Of a stretch of DNA of 64,000 nt, positions 46,601-55,966 are shown one piece after another (position 1 is the first letter of the stretch; each line of letters begins with the position of its first letter). This stretch comes from Hyphomicrobiales bacterium (lineage in GTDB: Bacteria > Pseudomonadota > Alphaproteobacteria > Rhizobiales > Rhizobiaceae), in the NCBI GenBank assembly GCA_900465665.1, contig UBJO01000003.1, forward strand, positions 16,039 to 80,038, given 5' to 3'. The translations under genes were made by a program, and so were the position numbers. Below the pieces are notes generated by a model. It was not told where the DNA came from. It was given only the letters and a program-made list of their open reading frames with translations, and searched no databases.

Positions 46601-47296
46601 ATGCTGACCATCGAAAACGCAAACCTCCACTATGGCGCGGCGCAGGCGCTGCGCGGCATCTCGCTGAAGGCAGAGATGGGCAAGATTACCTGCGTGCTCG
46701 GGCGCAACGGTGTGGGAAAGAGCTCGCTGCTGCGCGCCGTTACCGGCCAGCATCCGCTGTCTTCAGGCACGGTGACCTTCAACGACACAAAACTCAACGG
46801 CCTAGCGCCCTATGCGCGCGCCAAGCAGGGCATCGGCTATGTCCCGCAGGGGCGCGAGATCTTTCCGTTGCTGACGGTGAAGGAAAATCTCGAGACCGGC
46901 TTTGCGCCGCTTACGCGCCGCGACAAGAACATCCCCGACGATATCTTCAGCCTGTTTCCCGTGCTGCAGACCATGCTCGGGCGGCGCGGCGGCGATCTCT
47001 CGGGTGGGCAGCAGCAGCAGTTGGCGATCGGGCGGGCGATGGTGACGCGGCCGAAGATCCTCGTGCTCGACGAGCCGACCGAAGGCATCCAGCCGTCGAT
47101 CATCAAGGATATCGGCCGGGCGATCCGCTATCTGCGTGATAGCACCGGCATGGCGATCCTGCTGGTCGAGCAGTATCTCGATTTCTGCCGGGAGCTTGCC
47201 GATTACGTCTACATCATGGATCGCGGCGAGATCGTGCACGAGGGTCTGGCGGAGACGCTGGATACGCCGGAGGCGCGCCGGCATCTGACCGTCTGA
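46601..47296 (+). CDS. urtE: Urea ABC transporter ATPase UrtE
   Basis: 231 residues. Walker A GRNGVGKSS, GIGYVPQGREIFPLLTVKENLETGF, signature LSGGQQQQLAIGRAM, Walker B ILVLDEPTEGIQPSII typical of UrtE, and LVEQYLDF. AGGGGAAAA precedes the ATG. Last gene of the urea transporter; ureD follows 160 bases later on the same strand. Confidence 0.95.
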   Translation: MLTIENANLHYGAAQALRGISLKAEMGKITCVLGRNGVGKSSLLRAVTGQHPLSSGTVTFNDTKLNGLAPYARAKQGIGYVPQGREIFPLLTVKENLETGFAPLTRRDKNIPDDIFSLFPVLQTMLGRRGGDLSGGQQQQLAIGRAMVTRPKILVLDEPTEGIQPSIIKDIGRAIRYLRDSTGMAILLVEQYLDFCRELADYVYIMDRGEIVHEGLAETLDTPEARRHLTV

Positions 47297-47457
47297 TCGG
47301 CATTCGCCGCTTTTAAAGGCATTCGACGACATGCGCCCTGTTGGCCGGCGCCGAGATTTCAGTGTCCTTCGCGCGGCATGGAAATTGCTTGCTTTCAATC
47401 AGTTACAGGATTGAATGAGAACGGCCGGGCAAACCGGCGGCATGAAAAGGGCATGGA

Positions 47458-48279
47458 ATGACGAACGCCGCGGCAGCCACCAGACCGCAAAGGGCCGAAG
47501 GCCGCGGGCATCTGGCCGCGAAGTCGCTGGGCGGGCGCACGCGCATCCGCGAGCTCTATCAGGAGGGTGCCGCGAAGATCCGGCTGCCAGATACCTTCGA
47601 TGCCTCGATGGAAGCCGTCATCATCAATACGGCAGGTGGGCTCACCGGTGGCGACCGCATGGACTGGAGCGTCGTTGCCGGTCCCTGTACGCGCATCGAC
47701 GTGACCACGCAAGCCTGCGAGAAGATCTACAAGGCGTCCGCCGGCACCGCCGAGATCACCACCAAAATTCACGTCGGCGCCAATGCGCGGGTCGACTGGT
47801 TGCCGCAGGAAACCATCCTCTTCGATCGCTCCTCGCTCTATCGCCGGCTCGATGTCGATCTCGACGCGGGGGCGGAGTTTCTGGCGGTCGAGGCGATCCT
47901 GCTCGGGCGCAAGGCGATGGGCGAGGCGGTTGTCTCCGGGCTGTTCCGCGATCGCTGGCGTATCCGCAGGGAAGGCCGGCTCTGCCATGCCGAAGATCTG
48001 AGGCTCGCGGGCGAGGTCCAGTCGCTGACGCGCGAGCGGGCGGTGCTGTCCGGCCAGGTCGCCTTCGCGACGCTGCTCTATGTCGGGCCGCAGGCGGAGA
48101 GCTATCTCAATGCGGTCAGGCCTTTGCTCGACGGTCATATGGGCGGCGCCAGTTGCTGGGCGGGCAAGCTCGTCGTTCGGCTGGCGGCGTCGGATGGCTT
48201 CGCACTTCGAAAAATCCTGATCCCGATCATTTCAGCCTTGCGCAACGGCGCGCCTGTGCCGAAAGTCTGGAATCTCTAG
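47458..48279 (+). CDS. ureD: Urease accessory protein UreD
   Basis: 273 residues. UreD (UreH) is the scaffold on which UreF, UreG and the apo-urease assemble for nickel insertion. Family motifs: [15 protein letters not shown] near 60-74, [26 protein letters not shown] and [15 protein letters not shown] 47458 starts close to the family N-terminus. First gene of the urease cluster; ureA begins 20 bases after its stop. Confidence 0.93.
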   Translation: MTNAAAATRPQRAEGRGHLAAKSLGGRTRIRELYQEGAAKIRLPDTFDASMEAVIINTAGGLTGGDRMDWSVVAGPCTRIDVTTQACEKIYKASAGTAEITTKIHVGANARVDWLPQETILFDRSSLYRRLDVDLDAGAEFLAVEAILLGRKAMGEAVVSGLFRDRWRIRREGRLCHAEDLRLAGEVQSLTRERAVLSGQVAFATLLYVGPQAESYLNAVRPLLDGHMGGASCWAGKLVVRLAASDGFALRKILIPIISALRNGAPVPKVWNL

Positions 48280-48299
48280 TTCAAGCAGATGGATGCACG

Positions 48300-48602
48300 A
48301 TGAACCTCACACCAAGAGAAAAAGACAAGCTGTTGATTTCGATGGCGGCGATGGTCGCGCGGCGACGGCTGGAGCGGGGCGTCAAGCTCAACTATCCCGA
48401 GGCGATCGCGCTCATCACCGACTACGTCGTCGAAGGCGCGCGTGACGGCCGGCCGGTGGCCGAACTCATGGAAGCCGGCGCCCATGTCATCGGTCGCGAC
48501 CAGGTAATGGACGGCATCGCCGAGATGATCCACGACGTGCAGGTGGAAGCGACGTTCCCTGACGGGACGAAGCTGGTGACCGTTCACGAACCGATCCGCT
48601 GA
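48300..48602 (+). CDS. ureA: Urease gamma subunit
   Basis: 100 residues, exactly the usual length. [35 protein letters not shown] and the [27 protein letters not shown] end ([11 protein letters not shown] here) are hallmarks. Small structural subunit of the nickel urease that hydrolyses urea to ammonia and carbamate. Start ATG 48300. A DUF1272 gene follows before ureB. Confidence 0.97.
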   Translation: MNLTPREKDKLLISMAAMVARRRLERGVKLNYPEAIALITDYVVEGARDGRPVAELMEAGAHVIGRDQVMDGIAEMIHDVQVEATFPDGTKLVTVHEPIR

Positions 48603-48609
48603 GGCCATC

Positions 48610-48864
48610 ATGCTCGAGCTTCGACCCAATTGCGAATGCTGCGACAAGGACCTGCCGCCCGAAAGCCGCGAGGCCATGATGTGCAGCTTCGAGTGCACCT
48701 ATTGCGCTGCCTGCGCCGACAACGTGCTTTCAGGCGTCTGCCCGAATTGCGGCGGCGAACTGGTGCGCAGGCCGGTGCGTCCGGCGGCCAAGCTCATCAA
48801 CAACCCGGCATCGACGAAACGCGTGCTGAAGGCCGAGGGCTGCGCGCCCGTGAAGGCTGCGTGA
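48610..48864 (+). CDS. DUF1272 zinc-ribbon-like protein
   Basis: 84 residues. Cysteine pattern CECC near the N-terminus, [25 protein letters not shown] makes a small zinc-binding fold of the DUF1272 family. It lies seven bases after ureA and ten before ureB, within the urease operon. The family has no known function; a role in metal handling is only a guess from its position. Confidence 0.88.
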   Translation: MLELRPNCECCDKDLPPESREAMMCSFECTYCAACADNVLSGVCPNCGGELVRRPVRPAAKLINNPASTKRVLKAEGCAPVKAA

Positions 48865-48874
48865 GGAGAAAATC

Positions 48875-49180
48875 ATGATCCCAGGCGAAATCATTGCCGC
48901 ACCCGGCGAAATCGAACTCAACGCCGGCGCGCCGACCGTGACCATCGAGGTGTCGAACACCGGCGACCGCCCGGTGCAGGTCGGCAGCCATTATCATTTC
49001 GGCGAGACCAATGCCGGGCTCTCCTTCGATCGCGAGAAGGCACATGGGATGCGGCTCGATATTCCGGCCGGCACCGCCGTGCGCTTCGAGCCGGGGCAGA
49101 CGCGTTCTGTGACGTTGATCCCGCTATCCGGCAAGCGCGAAGTCTACGGCTTCCGCCAGCTGGTGATGGGCAAGCTGTGA
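48875..49180 (+). CDS. ureB: Urease beta subunit
   Basis: 101 residues. [37 protein letters not shown] core ([20 protein letters not shown]) and [20 protein letters not shown] are family signatures. Beta-sandwich subunit of the urease complex with UreA and UreC. The following LprI-like gene begins 20 bases after its stop. Confidence 0.97.
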   Translation: MIPGEIIAAPGEIELNAGAPTVTIEVSNTGDRPVQVGSHYHFGETNAGLSFDREKAHGMRLDIPAGTAVRFEPGQTRSVTLIPLSGKREVYGFRQLVMGKL

Positions 49181-49200
49181 TCATGTCTCGGGAGGAGATG

Positions 49201-49611
49201 ATGCGTTTCGCTATGTCTGTGGGTTTTGGTCTGATGGCGCTGATGGCTGCCGGCAGCGCCGGTGCCGAGGAGATCGACTGCAAGAGCCCGACGACACAGA
49301 CGGACATGACGCTCTGCGAGCGGGCGCGGCAGGACGAGGCCGACAAGGCGCTCAACGTTCAATACAAGAAGACCCGCGCCGCCATGGTCGCCATCGATAG
49401 CGATCAGGATGGCGACATGAAGGGGGCTGAGAAAGCTCTGGTAACCGCCCAGCGCGCCTGGATTACCTACCGTGATGCGCAATGCGAGGCGGCCGGCTTT
49501 CAGGCGCGTGGCGGTACGATGGAGCCGATGCTGGTGGCCGGCTGCATCGCCAACGTGACCGATGCCAGGACCAAGGAGCTCAAGACGCTCGAAGATGCGA
49601 TGAGCAACTGA
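49201..49611 (+). CDS. LprI-like secreted protein (DUF1311)
   Basis: 136 residues with a signal peptide (MRFAMSVGFGLMALMAAGSAGA, cleavage near 22). Mature part has the DUF1311/LprI pattern: paired cysteines (DCKSPTTQTDMTLC), AWITYRDAQCEAAG and a final Cys (VAGCIANV). Relatives include lysozyme-inhibitor proteins; function here is unknown. GGAGG ends 5 bases before ATG 49201; upstream ATGs at 49183 and 49198 are less well placed. It lies inside the urease cluster between ureB and the GT29-like gene. Confidence 0.82.
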   Translation: MRFAMSVGFGLMALMAAGSAGAEEIDCKSPTTQTDMTLCERARQDEADKALNVQYKKTRAAMVAIDSDQDGDMKGAEKALVTAQRAWITYRDAQCEAAGFQARGGTMEPMLVAGCIANVTDARTKELKTLEDAMSN

Positions 49612-49624
49612 GGTGGCAGAGAGC

Positions 49625-50251
49625 ATGATGATCGTCGGCAATGGTGAGATCGGTGCGGAAGGGGCTGCGGCTGTTGCCGCAGCCGGCTTCGTCATCCGGT
49701 TCAACGAATGCCGATCCTATGAGGCGAGCCCCGGCCGCACCGATGTCGTCGCCGTCTGCAACACCGGCCGTCCCGCCAAGGCGATGCTGTCTTCTAAGGC
49801 GTGGCGCGCGCATCCCGCTATCGTCGAGGCTTCGGAGATCTGGAGCGTGCGCGATCCGGAGAAGTTCGCGGCGCTGAAAGGCCCGCTGGCCGTCTCGCAT
49901 CCCGAGCTCGACGATTTCTGCGACGACTATACGAGTCAATTCAGCAGCTTCTGCAAGGACGCTGGCAAGGCGCATGTGGTCGTTGACAAAGTGATTCATG
50001 ATGGCGTCGACCAGGCACTGGCCACATTTGATCCCGCGCCTTACGTCGTGCCGAGCAGCGGCATGATCGTGATCGCTGAGGTCATGAACCGATTTCCCGA
50101 TGCCCCGATCGCGCTTGCCGGCTTCGGCCATCAAGGCTGGGAGTGGCATCCCTTCGCCGCCGAAAGGCAGCTCGTCGACGCTTACGTCGCCGCCGGCCGC
50201 GTCACGCGGTTTTATCCGTCCGCATCCCGTTCGTCCTCCCAAGGAGCCTGA
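49625..50251 (+). CDS. GT29/sialyltransferase-like protein in the urease operon
   Basis: 208 residues. The N-terminus MIVGNGEIG and, about 20 residues later, VIRFNECRSY resemble the GNG and RFN motifs of family 29 sialyltransferase-like proteins; a GFGHQGWEWHPFAAERQ segment near the C-terminus carries a His typical of that fold. In rhizobia such genes have been labelled urease-operon accessory proteins without experimental function. A glycosyl-transfer role is inferred from motifs only. Start ATG 49625 (GTG 49613 possible). It lies three bases before ureC. Confidence 0.7.
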   Translation: MMIVGNGEIGAEGAAAVAAAGFVIRFNECRSYEASPGRTDVVAVCNTGRPAKAMLSSKAWRAHPAIVEASEIWSVRDPEKFAALKGPLAVSHPELDDFCDDYTSQFSSFCKDAGKAHVVVDKVIHDGVDQALATFDPAPYVVPSSGMIVIAEVMNRFPDAPIALAGFGHQGWEWHPFAAERQLVDAYVAAGRVTRFYPSASRSSSQGA

Positions 50252-50254
50252 CCC

Positions 50255-51964
50255 ATGCCCTACAAGATTTCCCGCGCCGCCTATGCCGGCATGTTCGGCC
50301 CGACCACCGGCGACAAGGTCCGGCTTGCCGATACCGAACTCTTCATCGAGATCGAGAAGGATTTCACCACCTATGGCGAAGAGGTGAAGTTCGGCGGCGG
50401 CAAGGTCATTCGCGACGGCATGGGGCAGAGCCAGGCAACGCGCGCGCAGGGCGCGGTCGATACCGTCATCACCAATGTCGTGATCATCGACCATACCGGT
50501 ATCGTCAAGGCTGATATCGGGCTCAAGAACGGCCGCATCCACGCCATCGGCAAGGCCGGCAATCCGGATACGCAGCCTGGTGTCAACATCATCGTCGGCC
50601 CGTCGACCGAGGCGATTGCCGGCGAGGGAAAGATCATCACGGCCGGCGGCATGGACGCGCATATTCATTACATCTGCCCGCAGCAGATCGAGGAAGCGCT
50701 GATGTCCGGCATCACCTGCATGCTCGGCGGCGGCTCTGGCCCGGCGCACGGCACGCTCGCCACCACCTGCACCGGCGCCTGGCATATCGAGCGGATGATC
50801 GAGAGCTTCGACGGCTTCCCGATGAATCTGGCGCTGGCGGGCAAGGGCAATGCCTCGCTGCCGGCCGCACTTGAGGAAATGGTGCTCGCCGGCGCGTCGT
50901 CGCTGAAGCTGCACGAGGACTGGGGTACGACGCCGGCCGCGATCGATTGCTGCCTCTCGGTTGCCGACGAATACGATATCCAGGTGATGATCCACACCGA
51001 CACGCTGAACGAAAGCGGCTTCGTCGAGGATACGATTGGGGCGCTCAAGGGCCGCACCATCCACGCCTTCCACACGGAAGGGGCGGGCGGCGGCCACGCG
51101 CCCGATATCATCAAGATCTGCGGTCAGTCGAACGTCATCCCGTCGTCGACCAACCCGACGCGGCCCTACACGGTCAACACGATTTCCGAGCATCTCGACA
51201 TGCTGATGGTCTGCCACCACCTGTCGCCGTCGATTCCCGAGGATATCGCGTTCGCCGAAAGTCGCATCCGCAAGGAAACGATCGCGGCCGAAGACATCCT
51301 CCACGATATCGGCGCCTTCTCGATCATCTCGTCCGACAGCCAGGCCATGGGCCGCGTCGGCGAAGTCGCGATCCGCACCTGGCAGACGGCCGACAAGATG
51401 AAGCGCCAGCGCGGTCCGCTGAAGGAGGAGACGGGGGATAATGACAACTTCCGCGTCCGCCGCTATATCGCCAAGTACACGATCAACCCGGCGATTGCTC
51501 AAGGGGTTAGCCACGAGATCGGCTCGATCGAAGTCGGCAAGCGCGCCGACCTCGTGCTCTGGAACCCGGCCTTCTTCGGCGTGAAGCCGGAGATGGTGCT
51601 GCTCGCCGGCTCGATCGCGGCAGCCCCCATGGGCGATCCGAACGCCTCGATCCCGACGCCGCAGCCGATGCACTATCGCCCAATGTTCGCCGCCTATGGC
51701 AAGCTGCGCACCAACTCGTCGGTCACCTTCGTCAGCCAGGCGTCGCTCGATGCCGGCCTGAAGGGCCGCCTCGGCGTCGCCAAGGACCTCGTCGCCATCA
51801 AGAACACGCGCGGCGGCATCTCCAAGGCGTCGATGATCCACAACAGCCTGACGCCGCATATCGAGGTCGATCCAGAGACCTACGAGGTGCGCGCCGACGG
51901 CGAGCTGCTCACCTGCGAACCGGCGACCTCGCTGCCGATGGCGCAGCGTTACTTCATGTACTGA
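50255..51964 (+). CDS. ureC: Urease alpha (catalytic) subunit
   Basis: 569 residues, normal length. All active-site residues are present: nickel ligands His136 and His138 ([10 protein letters not shown]), carbamylated Lys218 with His220 ([10 protein letters not shown]), His247 (MIHTDTLNE), His273 ([13 protein letters not shown]), flap Cys320-His321 (MVCHHLSPS) and Asp361 (SSDSQAMGR). It should be an active nickel urease. A hairpin at 51976-51997 follows the stop, and a GGDEF gene separates it from ureE. Confidence 0.98.
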   Translation: MPYKISRAAYAGMFGPTTGDKVRLADTELFIEIEKDFTTYGEEVKFGGGKVIRDGMGQSQATRAQGAVDTVITNVVIIDHTGIVKADIGLKNGRIHAIGKAGNPDTQPGVNIIVGPSTEAIAGEGKIITAGGMDAHIHYICPQQIEEALMSGITCMLGGGSGPAHGTLATTCTGAWHIERMIESFDGFPMNLALAGKGNASLPAALEEMVLAGASSLKLHEDWGTTPAAIDCCLSVADEYDIQVMIHTDTLNESGFVEDTIGALKGRTIHAFHTEGAGGGHAPDIIKICGQSNVIPSSTNPTRPYTVNTISEHLDMLMVCHHLSPSIPEDIAFAESRIRKETIAAEDILHDIGAFSIISSDSQAMGRVGEVAIRTWQTADKMKRQRGPLKEETGDNDNFRVRRYIAKYTINPAIAQGVSHEIGSIEVGKRADLVLWNPAFFGVKPEMVLLAGSIAAAPMGDPNASIPTPQPMHYRPMFAAYGKLRTNSSVTFVSQASLDAGLKGRLGVAKDLVAIKNTRGGISKASMIHNSLTPHIEVDPETYEVRADGELLTCEPATSLPMAQRYFMY

Positions 51965-52305
51965 TCAGCTTTAATGGCCGGCGCTTCAGTGCCGGCCAAC
52001 TTCTGACTACACGTTTAGCAATGCATTCTTAAAGTTGTGTCGTGATTGCGTGTTGTTCCACCATGGGGCGTTGCGTCCGAAATGGGACGCGACGGCCGAC
52101 GAAATCCTGAAAAGTGTGATTTATCAATTCATTAGATGCGCAGCCGCACGGACATTTCCAGAGCCATTTTCGTCGCGTTTCGATCCATTGTGCAGCGCAC
52201 GAACAATTTACAAAACTCGCTAAAATCCTAGTGATTCCCTTAAGACCCCGGCAGCGGTTCGTGTCTCATCAATAGACTTGGCGAGGGGCTAGAAGGTCGA
52301 TTCGG
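51965..52305. other. Gene-free gap after ureC, with hairpin
   Basis: 341 AT-rich bases. GGCCGGC (51976-51982) and GCCGGCC (51991-51997) form a hairpin 12 bases after ureC with only a weak T run, so it may be a partial terminator. The rest likely carries the promoter of the GGDEF gene. A 62-codon ORF at 52035-52223 has no ribosome site and does not look coding. Confidence 0.5.
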
Positions 52306-53136
52306 ATGCACATTTTACTCGAGGCGGAGCTCGGCGATTTCAGGAATCGCCTGACGATTTATACCTATGCGCTGAAGATGAGTTTCGCCGCGGTGATGCT
52401 CTCCTCGCTTGTCATCGCGGTGCTGCTGTTGCCGCTCGATTGGGCTGGCATGCTGCCGGTTTCGCTGGAGCATGCGGTGATCTATGGCGTGGCGTTATCC
52501 TGGGTGATCGGCGGGATTGTATCGGGAGCGCTGGCCTTGGTCGCAGGCTATGCGATGCATCAGCTCAGCGTCTCGCGCGCCGAGTTCGAACAGCTGAGCC
52601 GCACCGACATGCTGTCCGGCCTGTTGAACCGGCGGGCGTTCACCGAGGCGCTCGATGATGTCGATGAGCCTGCCTGTCTCGCGATCTTCGATGTGGACCG
52701 GTTCAAGGCTGTCAACGATCGCTATGGGCATGCCTGCGGCGATGCTGTCATCGTTGCCGTCGCGGCGGAGCTGTCTGCGGCCTTCAGCGAAGAATCGACC
52801 GTCGCGCGGCTTGGTGGCGAGGAGTTCGGGGTTGTCGTTATCGCGCCGCTCAAGGAGGAGCGGGTGGCGCAGATCCGGGCGGCCTGCAACCGGCTTGCCG
52901 AACGGACGATCGCGCTCGATGGCTGCAGCTTCAATGTCACGATGTCGGCCGGCATCGCGGAGCTCTTCGATGGGCGAAGCAGGCAGGCCGCCTACACCGC
53001 CGCCGACAAGGCGCTCTATCTGGCGAAGACGCTCGGCCGCAATCGGGTCGTCCACGAGGATGAGGGCCTGCAACGCCGCATGCGGCTCAGCCAGGATGAA
53101 ACCAATGTCGACGGCAGGTCGTCCGCTATTCACTAA
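52306..53136 (+). CDS. Membrane diguanylate cyclase (GGDEF domain)
   Basis: 276 residues. Two membrane helices (about 24-46 and 55-83), then a GGDEF domain with [29 protein letters not shown] and an active-site motif GGEEF; the RxxD inhibitory site is not obvious. It should make the second messenger c-di-GMP. No other sensory domain is seen. It lies between ureC and ureE, with a 341-base gap before it and 103 bases after it, so it may be an insertion with its own promoter. Confidence 0.9.
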   Translation: MHILLEAELGDFRNRLTIYTYALKMSFAAVMLSSLVIAVLLLPLDWAGMLPVSLEHAVIYGVALSWVIGGIVSGALALVAGYAMHQLSVSRAEFEQLSRTDMLSGLLNRRAFTEALDDVDEPACLAIFDVDRFKAVNDRYGHACGDAVIVAVAAELSAAFSEESTVARLGGEEFGVVVIAPLKEERVAQIRAACNRLAERTIALDGCSFNVTMSAGIAELFDGRSRQAAYTAADKALYLAKTLGRNRVVHEDEGLQRRMRLSQDETNVDGRSSAIH

Positions 53137-53239
53137 AGCGTTGCAACGACACGCGTATAGTGCGCAATACGGCGTTTTGACCCTTGCGCGGTTCCAGCCG
53201 ATTTTGCATGCTCCTCGCCTGAACCGGAATGGACACATC

Positions 53240-53758
53240 ATGCAGTACATCACCTCCTATCTGCCGGCCGGCACGCCGTCTTCCCACCCCACCCACAAGG
53301 TCGTGCTGCCGCATGATCTGAGGCACCTCAGGCGCAAGCTGCTGCATCTCGACAATGGCGAGATGGTCATGCTCGACCTCAAGGAGCCGGTGCTGTTCGC
53401 CAATGGCGACATGCTGGTTCTCGGCGATGGCGAGCTGGTGGAGATCGTTGCGGCCGACGAGAAGCTTTTCGAGATCAAGGCCCGCGATCGCCTGCATCTG
53501 ATCGAGCTCGCCTGGCATCTGGGCAACCGGCATCTGGGTGCGCAGATCGAGGAAGAGCGTATCCTGATCCTGCGCGACCATGTCATTCGCGCCATGCTTG
53601 AGGGGCTGGGCGCGACGGTGTCAGATGTCACCGAGCCGTTCCAGCCGGCTCGTGGTGCCTATCATTCCCATGGCAGCCATTCGCATGGCCATGGACACGA
53701 TCATGGCCACGGACACGACCATGGACATGATCATGGGCACAACCATTCGCACGACTGA
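53240..53758 (+). CDS. ureE: Urease accessory protein UreE (nickel metallochaperone)
   Basis: 172 residues. N-terminal UreE domain ([24 protein letters not shown]...) and C-terminal metal-binding domain with [26 protein letters not shown]; the GNRH His is the conserved nickel ligand at the dimer interface. The final about 35 residues are extremely His-rich (alternating His, Gly, Asp), giving extra nickel storage sites. Start ATG 53240. UreF follows three bases after its stop. Confidence 0.94.
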   Translation: MQYITSYLPAGTPSSHPTHKVVLPHDLRHLRRKLLHLDNGEMVMLDLKEPVLFANGDMLVLGDGELVEIVAADEKLFEIKARDRLHLIELAWHLGNRHLGAQIEEERILILRDHVIRAMLEGLGATVSDVTEPFQPARGAYHSHGSHSHGHGHDHGHGHDHGHDHGHNHSHD

Positions 53759-53761
53759 GCC

Positions 53762-54433
53762 ATGACCGAGAACGGTGATCTTCAGGCGCTGCTGCGGTTG
53801 ATGGCATGGCTTTCGCCGGCCTTTCCGGTGGGCTCGTTTGCCTATTCGGGCGGGCTGGAGCGGGCGGTGCATGATGGGCTCGTGCACGATGCCGCCTCGC
53901 TCAGTGATTGGCTGTGCGCCATGATGGATCATGGCGCCGTCTGGAACGACGTCGTGCTGCTCGCCGAGAGCAACAGGGTGCATGGCGACGCCTCGGCGCT
54001 GTCTGAGGTGGCCGAGCTTGCCGAGGCATTGGCGGGATCGCGCGAACGGCACCAGGAGACGATGCTGCTCGGCGACGCGTTCCTGTCGGCGGCCGGCGCA
54101 TGGCCTGATGAGGTGTTCACACGGCTGCCGAAACATGTGGCTTATCCTGTTGCCGTCGGCGCCGTGTCCGGTGCGCATGGGATCGGCGCTGAAAAGGCGG
54201 TCGCCGCCTTTCTGCATGCTTATGTCTCGCAGGCCGTCTCCGCCGGTATCCGGCTCGGCGTTGCCGGCCAGAAGGATGGCGTTGCGATCATGGCGGCGCG
54301 GGAAGGGGATATCGCTCTGCTTGGGCGGCGGGCGGCGGGCTCGACGCTCGATGAACTGGGCTCGGCAACGGTGCAGGCCGATATCGTCTCGCTACGGCAC
54401 GAGACGCAATCGACGCGGCTTTTTCGATCGTGA
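53762..54433 (+). CDS. ureF: Urease accessory protein UreF
   Basis: 223 residues, all-helical. [24 protein letters not shown] near 10-33 is the family signature; later [10 protein letters not shown] and [18 protein letters not shown] fit. UreF binds UreD and controls the GTPase UreG during nickel loading. Start three bases after ureE. Confidence 0.94.
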   Translation: MTENGDLQALLRLMAWLSPAFPVGSFAYSGGLERAVHDGLVHDAASLSDWLCAMMDHGAVWNDVVLLAESNRVHGDASALSEVAELAEALAGSRERHQETMLLGDAFLSAAGAWPDEVFTRLPKHVAYPVAVGAVSGAHGIGAEKAVAAFLHAYVSQAVSAGIRLGVAGQKDGVAIMAAREGDIALLGRRAAGSTLDELGSATVQADIVSLRHETQSTRLFRS

Positions 54434-54524
54434 CAACGGCGCTTGTCGCTAACGATCTGCGCCATTTGCCGGTGGCCGCCTTGCGGTTGACGCGCTATGA
54501 TTATTCTCGATTGGAGTGCACGAT

Positions 54525-55136
54525 ATGAAATCAGGAAACGGACCTCTGCGGGTCGGCATCGGTGGACCGGTCGGCTCGGGCAAGACGGCGCTGACGGAAA
54601 AGCTCTGCAAGGCGATGCGCGACCAATATTCGGTCGCCGTCGTCACCAATGACATCTACACGACCGAGGATGCCGAGGCACTGATGCGCATGCAGGCGCT
54701 GCCGTCGGAGCGCATTGTCGGCGTGGAAACGGGCGGCTGCCCGCACACCGCCATTCGTGAAGACGCCACGATCAACCTGCAGGCCATTGCCGGCCTCAAC
54801 GAGCGCATTCCCGATCTCGACGTGGTCTTCATCGAATCGGGCGGCGACAATCTGGCGGCGACTTTCTCGCCCGATCTTGCCGACATCACCATCTATGTGA
54901 TCTCGGTCTGCCAGGGCGAGGAAATCCCGCGCAAGGGCGGGCCCGGGATCACCAAGTCGGACCTTCTCGTCATCAACAAGAAGGATCTCGCGCCCTATGT
55001 CGGCGCCGATCTCGACGTGATGGATCGCGACGCGACGCGCATGCGCGCCACACGCCCCTTCGTGTTCTCAGACATGAAGCGCGGCGACGGCATCGGCGCC
55101 ATCGTCGATTTCCTCAAGGTGCATGGCGGCTTGTAA
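54525..55136 (+). CDS. ureG: Urease accessory GTPase UreG
   Basis: 203 residues. SIMIBI-class GTPase with P-loop GGPVGSGKT (13-21), the metal-binding [10 protein letters not shown] motif (Cys-Pro-His), FIESGGDN and the NKKDL nucleotide motif. It supplies GTP energy for nickel delivery. ATG 54525 has GGAG 8 bases before it. The 3' end overlaps the convergent Crp/Fnr-family gene by 23 bases. Confidence 0.96.
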   Translation: MKSGNGPLRVGIGGPVGSGKTALTEKLCKAMRDQYSVAVVTNDIYTTEDAEALMRMQALPSERIVGVETGGCPHTAIREDATINLQAIAGLNERIPDLDVVFIESGGDNLAATFSPDLADITIYVISVCQGEEIPRKGGPGITKSDLLVINKKDLAPYVGADLDVMDRDATRMRATRPFVFSDMKRGDGIGAIVDFLKVHGGL

Positions 55137-55824
55137 TCGCCGGGATCGTCTTCAAGACGTTGAGATTGCTGATCTCGATCGAGCGGCCGCTGACGGTAAC
55201 GCCGGCGGCGCGCAGCGACGAGAAGGCGCGGGAGAGCGCCTCGGGCGCCAGTCCGAGCTTGCGCGCCAGGAGGCTCTTCTGGAAGGGGAGCCGCATCTTC
55301 GCCTCGAGACCTTCCTGTTTGCAATGGGTGAGCAGATAGGTCGCGACGCGCTGGGGTGCGGTCTGCATGCGGTCGCTTGCCAGGCAATCGATCGTCGATA
55401 GCAGGTGCTGCGAGAGGCTGCGCATGATGGCGATGCCGATATGCGGCCGGTGTTCGACCAGAGCCCGGACCTGTTCGAGGTTGAAGCGCGCCAAGATCGA
55501 GTGCTCCATGGCCTGGGCGCCATAGCGATAATCGCCGCCATCCGTGACCAGGCATTCGGCGAAGCTGTCGCCGGGCTCGCAAATGCGGATGTCGCCTTCC
55601 TGATTGTCGCCGCCAAGCCGGTAGAGCCGGGCAAAGCCCGTCAGCACGCAGTAGAAATACTCACCGCGCTCGCCCTGATGGAACAGGATGTCATGCATCT
55701 GGTAGCGCACGATGGTCGCGCAGGCGAGAAGCGCGTTGCGCTCATCCCGGTTGAGGCCGGAAAGAAGAATGGTTTCGCCAAGCATGGCCTTGTGGACATT
55801 GCTCAGTTTCAAGCCCGTCGTCAT
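55114..55824 (-). CDS. Crp/Fnr-family transcription regulator (DNR/NnrR-like)
   Basis: 236 residues. Cyclic-nucleotide-binding-type beta-roll (about 20-130, [24 protein letters not shown]), dimer helix, and a C-terminal HTH ([40 protein letters not shown]). It lacks the N-terminal cysteine cluster of oxygen-sensing FNR/FnrN, so it belongs with DNR/NnrR-like regulators or other branches. GGAG lies 6 bases before ATG 55824. Upstream there is a perfect FNR-type box and a 12-bp palindrome. The 3' end overlaps ureG. Confidence 0.85.
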   Translation of the reverse strand: MTTGLKLSNVHKAMLGETILLSGLNRDERNALLACATIVRYQMHDILFHQGERGEYFYCVLTGFARLYRLGGDNQEGDIRICEPGDSFAECLVTDGGDYRYGAQAMEHSILARFNLEQVRALVEHRPHIGIAIMRSLSQHLLSTIDCLASDRMQTAPQRVATYLLTHCKQEGLEAKMRLPFQKSLLARKLGLAPEALSRAFSSLRAAGVTVSGRSIEISNLNVLKTIPAITSRHAP

Positions 55825-55860
55825 CTCTTTCTCCACATTCGTCGGTCGCAGGCCGCGCCT

Positions 55861-55887
55861 GCCATTCGGCTAAAATAGCCGAATGGC
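55861..55887. promoter_or_regulatory. Perfect 12-bp inverted repeat upstream of the Crp/Fnr gene
   Basis: GCCATTCGGCTA (55861-55872) and TAGCCGAATGGC (55876-55887) with an AAA spacer, 37 bases from the start codon. Without a U tract it looks more like an operator or leader hairpin than a terminator. Confidence 0.55.
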
Positions 55888-55898
55888 CATGGGGAAAG

Positions 55899-55912
55899 TT
55901 GATCTGCATCAA
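55899..55912. promoter_or_regulatory. FNR/ANR-type box
   Basis: TTGAT-CTGC-ATCAA is an exact match to the Fnr-family consensus TTGAT-N4-ATCAA, about 75 bases upstream of the Crp/Fnr-family gene. Suggests control by an FNR/FixK/DNR-type regulator or autoregulation. Confidence 0.7.
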
Positions 55913-55920
55913 GTGGGCGC

Positions 55921-55953
55921 AAGAAACAAGAAAGCCGGGGCGACCCCGGCTTT
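55921..55953 (-). terminator. Terminator of the RND efflux operon
   Basis: Perfect arms AAAGCCGGGG (55931-55940) and CCCCGGCTTT (55944-55953), CGA loop; on the minus strand it is followed by the T-rich CTTGTTTCTT (55921-55930), 14 bases past the stop of the RND gene. Confidence 0.88.
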
Positions 55954-55966
55954 CCCTATGATCCGA

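Noticed and set aside
46395..46607. Short open frames between urtD and urtE
   Set aside because: They are translations of the palindromic repeat element, not genes.
49580..51859. 759-codon minus-strand open frame across ureC and the GT29-like gene
   Set aside because: Mirrors ureC codon periodicity; no motif, no ribosome site.
52035..52223. Possible 62-residue gene between ureC and the GGDEF gene
   Set aside because: No ribosome site, no recognisable pattern, AT-rich non-coding composition.
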